Assembly (NCBI GenBank): GCA_016793645.1
Contig: JAEUHD010000008.1
Coordinates: forward strand, 1-52,556
Source of the DNA: Verrucomicrobiales bacterium
Lineage (GTDB): Bacteria; Verrucomicrobiota; Verrucomicrobiia; Limisphaerales; UBA9464
DNA length: 52,556 nt
Direction: 5' to 3'
How positions within the stretch are numbered: the stretch's first letter is position 1; every line of letters begins with the position of its first letter. The notes beneath the pieces were generated by a model, which was not told where the DNA came from, did no database searches, and saw only the letters and a list, made by a program, of their open reading frames with translations. Both the position numbers and the translations under genes were made by a program. Shown here one piece after another: positions 25,508 through 32,953 of this stretch.

Positions 25508-26776
25508 TTACCGCTCGGCCTCGGCCTCCGGCAGCCAGAGCGAGGCGATCGCGGCGGGAAGAAAGAGGAATCCGGCGTAGAACAGGGCTTGCCGGGTGTA
25601 GCCTTCCCCTACCGGGGCGAGCAAACCGAAGACCACGACGCCGGCCGCCGACAGGATTCGCCCAAAGTTGTAGCAGAATCCCGCCCCCGTGGTGCGGAGC
25701 AGGACCGGGAACAGGGGCGGCAGGCACATGGTGAAGAGGGCGAAGACACCCTGCCACGCCCCGATCAACACCAGCAGGAATCGCAGTTCCCTCCATTCCA
25801 GCGGCTGGACATAGGTGGCCACCATCGTCACGAAGTACCCCGATAGAAACAGCAGGATCGCCCGGCGATACCCGACGCACTTGGCCAGCCAGCCCGCCAC
25901 GAAATTTCCCGCAATGGATCCGGCCATGACGAGAAACAGGGCGGCCGTCGTGTAGTGGTTCTGCCCCGTGGCATCCAGTCGGGATACCTCGGGGAGCTGT
26001 CGGACATTCGCCTGTTGCCAGAACATGAACGTCCAGTGGGCGGTAAGACTGAGGGCGCACAGGATCAGCACCGGGATGGTGATGCGAACGACCGGGGGAC
26101 GAAACAAGTCGGGCAGTCCGAGCGCCGGACCGGAGCTTGCCTGTTTTGCAGCGTGCCATCCCTCCGGTTCGGGAACCGCCCGCCGGATCCACAGGACCAG
26201 AAGGGCGGGGCAGATTCCCACCAGGAAGATCCATCGCGGGGGCTGGCTGGCGAGCAGGAATCCGGCAAGACAGGCGAGGAGGACCCCGCAATTGACGCCG
26301 GTTTGCAGGATGGCGGCCAGCCATGGACGCCAGGATTTGGGCCATGTCTCTGAAATCAGCGAGGCGCCGACGGCCCATTCTCCCCCGATTCCCAGGGCGG
26401 CAAGGAAACGGAAGATCATGAGATGCCACCATTCCGTCGCGAAGAAGGACAACCCCGTGAACACCGCGTAGGTGAGGATGGTGAGGCTGAGTGCCCGGCT
26501 GCGCCCCAGCAGATCCCCGAGGCGTCCGAAAAAGGCCCCACCCAGGGCCCAGCCGGTGAGAAAGGCGGCCTGCACCACGGCACCGTGGGACCCTACGGAG
26601 GGATCCTTCGCACCGGTGCGCAGCAGTTCGGCCACAAACGGCGTCGCCACCAGGGTGTACAAATGCATGTCGAGGCCGTCGAACATCCATCCCAGCCAGG
26701 CGGCCAGGCCTGAGCGCCATTGTGAGGGCGTGAGGTCGCGAAGGCGGGGCGCCGTGGCGGAATTGGACGAAGTCAT
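25508..26776 (-). CDS. Major facilitator superfamily transporter
   Basis: A 422-residue permease with about 12 membrane segments. The N-terminal half has the MFS signature FFGRLGDLLGRSRAL between helices 2 and 3 and RFLAALGIGGEWAVGASLI later, which resembles the metabolite:H+ symporter group (NanT-, ShiA- and aromatic-acid-type carriers). The segment WLGWMFDGLDMHLY near the N-terminus fits that group. Substrate cannot be deduced. It is divergent from the DUF1080 hydrolase gene with a 99-bp gap, which would fit uptake of a sugar-derived compound, but that link is inference. Confidence 0.9.
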   Translation of the reverse strand: MTSSNSATAPRLRDLTPSQWRSGLAAWLGWMFDGLDMHLYTLVATPFVAELLRTGAKDPSVGSHGAVVQAAFLTGWALGGAFFGRLGDLLGRSRALSLTILTYAVFTGLSFFATEWWHLMIFRFLAALGIGGEWAVGASLISETWPKSWRPWLAAILQTGVNCGVLLACLAGFLLASQPPRWIFLVGICPALLVLWIRRAVPEPEGWHAAKQASSGPALGLPDLFRPPVVRITIPVLILCALSLTAHWTFMFWQQANVRQLPEVSRLDATGQNHYTTAALFLVMAGSIAGNFVAGWLAKCVGYRRAILLFLSGYFVTMVATYVQPLEWRELRFLLVLIGAWQGVFALFTMCLPPLFPVLLRTTGAGFCYNFGRILSAAGVVVFGLLAPVGEGYTRQALFYAGFLFLPAAIASLWLPEAEAER

Positions 26777-26875
26777 GGGAGCGCCGTGCAGTGAAGCAGG
26801 GGCCGGCCCTGCGATTCAAGGTGGGGTCTTCGGAATCGACTCGCATGGACGACTTCGCGGGAGGACCCTTCGGAC

Positions 26876-27628
26876 ATGCATCGGTCCCGATTCATTGCCC
26901 GCGCCCCCCTTTGGCTCGCCGCCTTGGCCGCCCTGTGCGGCAGCCTCCATCCGCTGCACGCCGGGGAGGGTTCGGACGGTTCGCCCCGGGCGTTCATCGA
27001 CGGGAGCGGACCGGGATGGCGCGCCTGGGGGGAGGCGGATTTCCAGAACGTCAATTGTGCCTCGAACACGTGGACCTGGTCCGGGGGGATCCTCCACTGC
27101 ACCGGCAAACCGGTGGGAGTCCTTCGGTCACGGCAAATGATGACCAACGTGGAGCTGGTCGTGGAATGGCGGCATCTCCAGTCCGGAGGGAATTCCGGGG
27201 TCTTTCTCTGGGCGTCCGCAAAATCGATCGGTGAGTTGGAGCAGGGAAAAGGACGCCTCCCGGAAGGCATCGAGGTTCAGGTGCTGGACCACGGATACAC
27301 CGCACAATATGAGCGGGACTCGGGCAGGAAGGCGGACTGGTTTACGACCCACGGGGATGTTTTCCCCACGGGGAATGCGGTGATGAAGCCATTCCCTCCG
27401 GTCGCCCCGGACGGGCGTCGCAGCTTTCCCCGGAAGAATCTCAGTCGGGGCGTCAACGAGTGGAACCACTACTACGTGCGCGCCGTCAACGGGGAGGTCC
27501 GACTTTGGGTCAATGGGGAGGAGGTTTCGGGAGGCAGCGGATGCAGTCCCGCGTTCGGGTACCTGTGCCTGGAGTCCGAGGGAGCGCCGGTGGAGTTTCG
27601 AAATCTTCGAATCCGGGAACTGCCCTAG
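26876..27628 (+). CDS. Secreted DUF1080 (3-keto-disaccharide hydrolase) protein
   Basis: A 250-residue protein with a signal peptide (residues 1-29, ending LHAGEG) and one DUF1080 concanavalin-like domain. Typical segments are GWRAWG, WSGGILHCTGKPVGVLRS, SGGNSGVFLW, EGIEVQVLDHG and NHYYVRAVNGEVRLWVNGEEV. Characterised DUF1080 proteins cleave 3-keto-glycosides, and the family is greatly expanded in PVC bacteria. The HEAT-like protein gene begins 12 bp after its stop, suggesting co-transcription. Confidence 0.93.
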   Translation: MHRSRFIARAPLWLAALAALCGSLHPLHAGEGSDGSPRAFIDGSGPGWRAWGEADFQNVNCASNTWTWSGGILHCTGKPVGVLRSRQMMTNVELVVEWRHLQSGGNSGVFLWASAKSIGELEQGKGRLPEGIEVQVLDHGYTAQYERDSGRKADWFTTHGDVFPTGNAVMKPFPPVAPDGRRSFPRKNLSRGVNEWNHYYVRAVNGEVRLWVNGEEVSGGSGCSPAFGYLCLESEGAPVEFRNLRIRELP

Positions 27629-27639
27629 ACGGACGGAGG

Positions 27640-28698
27640 ATGAATCCCGGGTCCCTCCGAATCGTGGCCGCTCGGTTGGATCGTGTCCACCGGACCGGAC
27701 TGTGCGCGTTTCTGCTGGTCGGAGGGATCCTTCTGGGATGGTGCGTCTCCCGACTTGGGACGGGAAGTTCCCCTGGAAGAACAGCGCTGGTTGAGGCGCT
27801 GCTCGCCGACCCGGGGGCGGGCGCCCTGATTCCCAACGATGTCTACGGCCATCTTCACGACGAATTGGAGGAACTGCTGGAGTCGGGGACGTCGCCGGAT
27901 GCGGCCCAGATGCAGAGTCCTGAGGCGGTCGTCCTGCTGCCGAGTCCCGTTCCGGAGACTGCGGGGGCGCGGGCGCTGCGGGAGGCTGGGGCCGAGGCTG
28001 GGCCCGTCCTTCTCGAATTGCTGATGGCCCGCCCGACTCCGTGGGAGCGGATCCGGGAGCGTCTCGGCGCACGGCTTCCCATTCCCGCGCTCCGCTTCAG
28101 CGCCGGTGCCGCGGCGGAGCGCCGGCGGATGGCCGGATTGCTCGGATTTGGAATCCTGCGCGAACGGGGTGTCGGTGCCCTGCCGGGTCTCAGCAATCTG
28201 TTGCATCATGCGGGGGCTCCGATGGAGGCGGGGTTGGCCCTGGGCGACCTGGGGGAGGCGGGACGACGACAACTGATTGACGCCCTGGCGAGCCCGGATC
28301 CCCAGGTGCGGGGCACGGCCGCCTTGGCGCTGGGATTGGAGGGCTCGGGGGATCGGAGGGTCTTGAAGGGCCTGTTGTCCGCCCTGGATCAAGGATTCTG
28401 GGAGTATCACATCCTGGGCGCGATCGGCCGCGTGGGGGGCGATCCCGGCGAGATTGGGCGCTCGGTTTCGAGAGTCCTCCTCCTGGACCCGGGGCCGCCC
28501 GCGTGCTCGGTGGAGGAGGGGATGCTGGTTTGTCTTGCGGGATGGTGTGGTCCGCATGCCGTGACGGCGCTCCCGGCATTGGAGCGTCGGCGGGGAAGCT
28601 GTGACGATCCACGCCGAGGTCTGGTCGAGCGCGCCATTCAACGCATCACGGTTCCGGCCGCTCGGTTGGGGGCGGGAAATGGCAATCGGGACTGGTGA
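27640..28698 (+). CDS. Membrane-anchored HEAT-like repeat protein
   Basis: A 352-residue protein with one N-terminal membrane segment (LCAFLLVGGILLGWCVSRL, residues 21-39). Helical repeat units from about residue 150 onward read as HEAT repeats: VGALPGLSNLLHHAGAP, AGRRQLIDALASPDPQVRGT and DRRVLKGLLSALDQG. The start at 27640 is chosen to begin with MNPGSLR just after the DUF1080 stop. HEAT repeats form protein-binding scaffolds; no enzymatic motif is visible. It precedes a TPR-like membrane protein by 96 bp on the same strand. Confidence 0.75.
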   Translation: MNPGSLRIVAARLDRVHRTGLCAFLLVGGILLGWCVSRLGTGSSPGRTALVEALLADPGAGALIPNDVYGHLHDELEELLESGTSPDAAQMQSPEAVVLLPSPVPETAGARALREAGAEAGPVLLELLMARPTPWERIRERLGARLPIPALRFSAGAAAERRRMAGLLGFGILRERGVGALPGLSNLLHHAGAPMEAGLALGDLGEAGRRQLIDALASPDPQVRGTAALALGLEGSGDRRVLKGLLSALDQGFWEYHILGAIGRVGGDPGEIGRSVSRVLLLDPGPPACSVEEGMLVCLAGWCGPHAVTALPALERRRGSCDDPRRGLVERAIQRITVPAARLGAGNGNRDW

Positions 28699-28794
28699 AG
28701 GCGCCAGGGGCGAAGAGTCGGCTTCGGGGACGTGTTTCGGAAGATTTGTTCAGGGACATACAAAAGGCCGCGGGTGCGGGGTCTTGTTCATGAA

Positions 28795-30180
28795 ATGAAG
28801 AACGGGTCATTCTCTGCAGCGGGGATTCGGTGGAGTCTGGTCGGGGCTCTGGGGGTGCTCCTGGTCTGGGGCCTCCTCCCATCCCGGCGGGAAGGGGGAT
28901 CGCCATGGACGCCCGCGGAAGAGGATCTGCCGGTCGAAGCGGCGGCGCGGGATCCGCGTCCACGGATGGATGTCCGGCACCCTCCGGCGGGGCGGATGCC
29001 GACGGCGGCGGAGCAGGTGGCGGAGCGGTTGGACCGTTTTGTGCGCGGTCGTTGGGAGGTGGTTCAGCGCCTCGCGACTTCCGCGGGGGTGCCGGTTCCG
29101 CCGGAGGTGGTCCGATTCTATGAGCTCGCGGAGGCGGGACGATGGGACGAAGTGGATTTCCTCTACGCTGCGCTGGTTGAACGCCGGGAAGGGGAGGGCG
29201 ACGCCTCGGGTCTGACGCGATTCATGCCCGCGCTGCTGGAGACCCTGGGAGTCCATGAGGCCGTTCGCGATTGGCCCGCCCAGGCGCTTCTGGACTACGG
29301 GAAGGCCGTGTTGGATTCCGTGCCTCCGGGGGGCGTGTATCTGGGGGGCTCGGATTCGGGCCGGTTCATTCCAACACTCCTGGCGGATGCTGGAGAGGGG
29401 AATGGTCCCATCGTCCTGACCCAGAGTGCCCTCGCTGCGCTGAACTATGTGGATTACGCCCGGGCTCTTTATGGGGATCGCCTGAATCTTCCGACCCCGG
29501 AGGATTCCCGGCAGGCCTTCGACGACTATCTCGCGGATGCGGGGCGCCGACTGAGGCACGACCGGGATCATCCGGAGGAACCGCGCCAGGTCTTGCCGGG
29601 CGAGGATATCCGCCTGACGGAGGGAGGGGTTCAGGTCAGTGGCGCCAAGGCCGTCATGTCCATCAACGAGCGGCTGGCCCGGATGCTCCTGGAGGCCAAC
29701 CCGGGGATCACGCTTTCCATGGAGGAGACCTATCCCTTCGATTCGCTGCATGACTCGGCGACTCCGCGGGGGCCGTTGCTTGAAGTCTCGGCGAAGGGGG
29801 AGGGAACGGCGCCGATGACGCCGGAACAGGCCGTGGATTCGGTCAGCTATTGGCAGGATCTGAGTCGGCAGCTGATGTCGGATTCGGAGGTTTCTGGTTC
29901 CCCATCCGCCCGGGATGCCTATGCCACGCTCCTGCTGGCGCAGGGGGGGCTGCTGGAACAGAACCAATTCTCAACGGAAGCGGAGTCCGTGTTCCGCCTG
30001 GCGCGGGAGATGGCCCCGGAAAATGTCTCCATGGCCCTCCAGTACTCCCGGTGGCTGGTCAACCACGGGCGCACCGCGGAGGCCATCCCCATTGTCGAGG
30101 AGACCGTGCGATACCATCCGTCCGACCATCCGCAGCTTCAGACCCTGCTGGAGCAGCTTCGGGGCGCACCGACTCCGTAA
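28795..30180 (+). CDS. Membrane-anchored TPR-like protein of unknown function
   Basis: A 461-residue protein with an N-terminal membrane helix (WSLVGALGVLLVWGLLP, residues 12-28), a Pro/Arg-rich linker, a long mixed region, and TPR-like helices at the C-terminus (DAYATLLLAQGGLLEQNQFS, ESVFRLAREMAPENVSMALQ and WLVNHGRTAEAIPIVEETV). The start at 28795 places this helix at the N-terminus. No catalytic motif is visible. Together with the upstream HEAT-like protein it looks like an envelope scaffold pair; the function is unknown. Confidence 0.72.
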   Translation: MKNGSFSAAGIRWSLVGALGVLLVWGLLPSRREGGSPWTPAEEDLPVEAAARDPRPRMDVRHPPAGRMPTAAEQVAERLDRFVRGRWEVVQRLATSAGVPVPPEVVRFYELAEAGRWDEVDFLYAALVERREGEGDASGLTRFMPALLETLGVHEAVRDWPAQALLDYGKAVLDSVPPGGVYLGGSDSGRFIPTLLADAGEGNGPIVLTQSALAALNYVDYARALYGDRLNLPTPEDSRQAFDDYLADAGRRLRHDRDHPEEPRQVLPGEDIRLTEGGVQVSGAKAVMSINERLARMLLEANPGITLSMEETYPFDSLHDSATPRGPLLEVSAKGEGTAPMTPEQAVDSVSYWQDLSRQLMSDSEVSGSPSARDAYATLLLAQGGLLEQNQFSTEAESVFRLAREMAPENVSMALQYSRWLVNHGRTAEAIPIVEETVRYHPSDHPQLQTLLEQLRGAPTP

Positions 30181-30235
30181 GTTTCCGCGATTCCGGTTTG
30201 CCGGATGACGTCGCCGGGGGTAAGGCAGGCGCGCC

Positions 30236-30688
30236 ATGAGCAACATCCTGGATCTGGTGGCGGGACTTCCCCGCAGGGCGGCCGCTGCGGGCGACGTGGT
30301 CCTGGAACAGGGACAGCGGGGCGGAAGTCTGCTGATCCTGGCGTCGGGAGAGGTGGAGGTGCTCCGCGACGATGTCCGGGTGGCCAGGACGTCCGAGGTT
30401 GGGGCGGTTTTTGGGGAGATGTCGGCGCTCCTGGGCAGTCCGTGCACCGCGAGCGTTCGTGCCCTGTCCCCCTGCGAATTTGTGGTCGTGGACGATGCCG
30501 ACCAGTTCCTGCGCTCCACGCCGGAGGCGACCATCTTGGTGGCGCGCCTTTTGGCCCGGCGACTCGATTCCCTCAACAAGTACCTGATCGACGTGAAGGC
30601 CCAGTATGAGGGGCACGACCATCTGTCGATGGTGGATGACGTTTTGGACACCCTCATGCACCGCCAACCGCGGACGGCGCGGGGCTGA
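30236..30688 (+). CDS. Stand-alone cyclic-nucleotide-binding-like domain
   Basis: A 150-residue protein that is a single CNB beta-barrel with a C-terminal helix: LEQGQRGGSLLILASGEVEV, FGEMSALLGSPCTASVRALS and a helical tail ending DDVLDTLMHR. There is no DNA-binding HTH, so it is not a Crp-type regulator. In the phosphate-binding cassette the usual Arg-Ser/Thr-Ala is Cys70-Thr71-Ala72, so the arginine that contacts the cyclic phosphate is replaced; Glu61 is kept. Nucleotide binding is therefore uncertain. The gene follows the TPR-like gene by 55 bp and overlaps the 3' end of the convergent phosphoesterase gene by 35 bp. Confidence 0.87.
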   Translation: MSNILDLVAGLPRRAAAAGDVVLEQGQRGGSLLILASGEVEVLRDDVRVARTSEVGAVFGEMSALLGSPCTASVRALSPCEFVVVDDADQFLRSTPEATILVARLLARRLDSLNKYLIDVKAQYEGHDHLSMVDDVLDTLMHRQPRTARG

Positions 30689-31424
30689 GGGGCGAGGGTT
30701 CGGCTTCCAAAAGGGACCGGCGGACCGGTCCCTCAAAGCTCGTCCATTCCACGGTCAACGTTTCCAGGTCCAGGGAGATGGAAGTGGGGGCGGCTCCAAT
30801 CTGGCGTCCCGGGTTGAACACCCAGGTTTTGCCCAGGCGGTCCAGCCAGGAGCCCCGGTCCAGGAACGGGGCGTTGTGAATGTGGCCGGAGAACACAAAG
30901 TCCGGCTGGTATTTTTCAATCCAGCCCGGAAGAAATTCATCCCCACCAAATCGTCTTCCCGCCCAGCTCACGGGGGATTGGTCCGGGGGAGCGTGATGGA
31001 TCCAGATCCACCGGTTTCGTGGACGGGTGGCATCCCGCTCCAGTTGGGCTTCCAGCGCCGCCCGGGAGACGGGGCCGTCCCACCAGGGACAAACGGTGAA
31101 CAGGGTCCCTTGGAGTTCGACGCTGTCCCCGTCGACGTAAAGCTGTTCCCCCCGGAGTTCCTGGAGCCATCCGGCGACGGACTCATCCGCCTCGGAGCGC
31201 CGATCCCCATCATGGTTTCCGGAACTCACAATCAGCGGCCTCTGGCTGGCAATGCGGGCGAGGTACTTTTCGACCACGAGGGTCTGGACCTGGGGTTCCA
31301 GGACCGAGGCGACATCCAGAAGGTCCCCGCTGATGACCACGAGGTCATGTCGCGACGCCTCCTCCACCAGCCAGTCAAACTGCTTCAGCGTGTAGTGAAG
31401 GTCTGCGACGAGCAGGATGCGCAT
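30654..31424 (-). CDS. Calcineurin-like metallophosphoesterase
   Basis: A 256-residue metallophosphoesterase with all canonical metal motifs: LLVADLH (Asp8, His10), ISGDLLD, SSGNHD, WIHHAPP and SGHIHN. No signal peptide or membrane segment, so it is cytoplasmic. Such enzymes hydrolyse phosphomonoesters or phosphodiesters, including cyclic nucleotides in some members. It is convergent with the cyclic-nucleotide-binding-like gene and overlaps it by 35 bp. A functional link through cyclic nucleotides is possible but only suggested by position. Confidence 0.92.
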   Translation of the reverse strand: MRILLVADLHYTLKQFDWLVEEASRHDLVVISGDLLDVASVLEPQVQTLVVEKYLARIASQRPLIVSSGNHDGDRRSEADESVAGWLQELRGEQLYVDGDSVELQGTLFTVCPWWDGPVSRAALEAQLERDATRPRNRWIWIHHAPPDQSPVSWAGRRFGGDEFLPGWIEKYQPDFVFSGHIHNAPFLDRGSWLDRLGKTWVFNPGRQIGAAPTSISLDLETLTVEWTSFEGPVRRSLLEAEPSPLSPAPSAVGGA

Positions 31425-31489
31425 GTGCGGGTTAAGGAGTCACGACGCCGAAGGGAGCGTCGACAAAAAAGGATAACCTGGGATCCGGT

Positions 31490-32953
31490 TTACGCGATCA
31501 CCTCCTGAATCACCTCGCCGTGGACGTCCGTGAGGCGCCGGTTGGTGCCGGCGTGGAGCCAGGTGAGGCGGGTGTGGTCGAGACCGAGAAGATGGAGCAC
31601 CGTGGCGTGAAAATCGTAGTTGGTGGTCACATCTCGGGACGCCTTCCACGACCATTCATCACTTTCCCCGTAGCTGGTTCCGGCCCGGATTCCCGCCCCG
31701 GCCATCCATCCCACAAACGTGCCTCCATTGTGGTCCCGTCCCTCGCCTCCCTGGGAAAAGGGCATCCGGCCGAATTCCGTGTTCCAGAGCACCAGGGTGT
31801 CGTCGAGCAGCCCCCGGGCGCGAAGATCCCTGAGCAGCGCGGCGACCGGCTGGTCGGTGGCGGCGCACATGGGGGGCAGTTCCTTGGCGATGCTGGAATG
31901 GTTGTCCCAGTTCCCGGTCGGACCGCCGGCGCCACTCCAGACCTGGACGAAGCGGACACCCCTCTCGACCAGCCGGCGCGCGAGCAGGCAGCGGCGTCCA
32001 AACTCCGCAGTCGTCGGCTGGTCGAGGCCGTAGAGCCGGCGGGTTGCCGGGGTCTCTCCCCCGAGGGAGAATGCCTCGGGTGCGCTCAGTTGCATTCGGG
32101 CGGCGAGTTCGTAGGCCTCAATCCGTGCCTCCAGCCTCGAGTCGCCCGGGTTCGAGTGGAGGTGTGCCGCGTTGAGTTGCTGGAGCAGTTCCAGTCCTTC
32201 GGCATTGGACGCGGGCGTGATGTATGCGGCGGAATCCGGCGGGCGAAGTCCGGGAATGGGTCCGGACGGACCGCCATCGATGACCGTCCCCTGGTGTGTG
32301 ACTGGAAGAAAGCCGGCACTGAAATTTCCCTTTTGATTGTAGGGAAGGCCCCGGGCGTCCGGCAGGACGATGAACGTGGGCAGGTCCTCGGACTCGTTTC
32401 CGAGGGCGTAGCTGACCCACGCGCCGAGGCAGGGGAAGCCGGGGAGGAGAAATCCCGTGTTCATGAGGTAGCTCCCGGGCCCGTGGACATTGGTCCGGGA
32501 CTGCATCGCCATCAGAAAGGCCATCTGGTCCACGCATTGGGCCGTGTGAGGAAGCAGGTCGCTGACCCACCGGCCGGATTCGCCGTGCTGGCGGAAGGGA
32601 AACGGCGGTCGCAACACCTTCCCCGGTTCGCTGGTGGCCGCTTCCACCCGCACTCCGCGACCCGGGTCGAAGGCCTCGCCGGCATGCCGGAACAGGGCGG
32701 GTTTGTAGTCGAAGAGGTCCATCTGGCTTGCGCCGCCATTCATGAACAGTTGGATGACCCGCTTCGCGCGCGGCGGAACGTGGGGACGGCGGAAGCCGGG
32801 GGATCCCGGCGGTGGTCCGCCCGGTGAGGCGGGATCGGCACCGAGAAGCTGGGCAAGGGCCACGCCTCCCAGCCCGCCGCCGCAGCGCCAGAGGAATTCC
32901 CGTCGGGAACCGGGAACGCAGATCCTCCGATCAGTTGATGAACAGGAACTCAT
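31490..32953 (-). CDS. DUF1501 Tat-exported sulfatase-like protein
   Basis: A 487-residue DUF1501 protein, a PVC family with an alkaline-phosphatase/sulfatase-like fold. Residues 1-41 form a Tat-type leader (GSRREFLWRCGGGLGGVALA). Family segments include RVIQLFMNGGASQMDLFDYK, NTGFLLPGFPCLGAWVSYAL, PDARGLPYNQKGNFSAGFLP and VLWNTEFGRMPFSQGG. Biochemical function is unproven. The ATG at 32953 lies inside the end of the DUF1549/DUF1553 gene (23-bp overlap), a pairing that recurs in Planctomycetes and Verrucomicrobia and implies joint function outside the cytoplasm. Confidence 0.92.
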   Translation of the reverse strand: MSSCSSTDRRICVPGSRREFLWRCGGGLGGVALAQLLGADPASPGGPPPGSPGFRRPHVPPRAKRVIQLFMNGGASQMDLFDYKPALFRHAGEAFDPGRGVRVEAATSEPGKVLRPPFPFRQHGESGRWVSDLLPHTAQCVDQMAFLMAMQSRTNVHGPGSYLMNTGFLLPGFPCLGAWVSYALGNESEDLPTFIVLPDARGLPYNQKGNFSAGFLPVTHQGTVIDGGPSGPIPGLRPPDSAAYITPASNAEGLELLQQLNAAHLHSNPGDSRLEARIEAYELAARMQLSAPEAFSLGGETPATRRLYGLDQPTTAEFGRRCLLARRLVERGVRFVQVWSGAGGPTGNWDNHSSIAKELPPMCAATDQPVAALLRDLRARGLLDDTLVLWNTEFGRMPFSQGGEGRDHNGGTFVGWMAGAGIRAGTSYGESDEWSWKASRDVTTNYDFHATVLHLLGLDHTRLTWLHAGTNRRLTDVHGEVIQEVIA

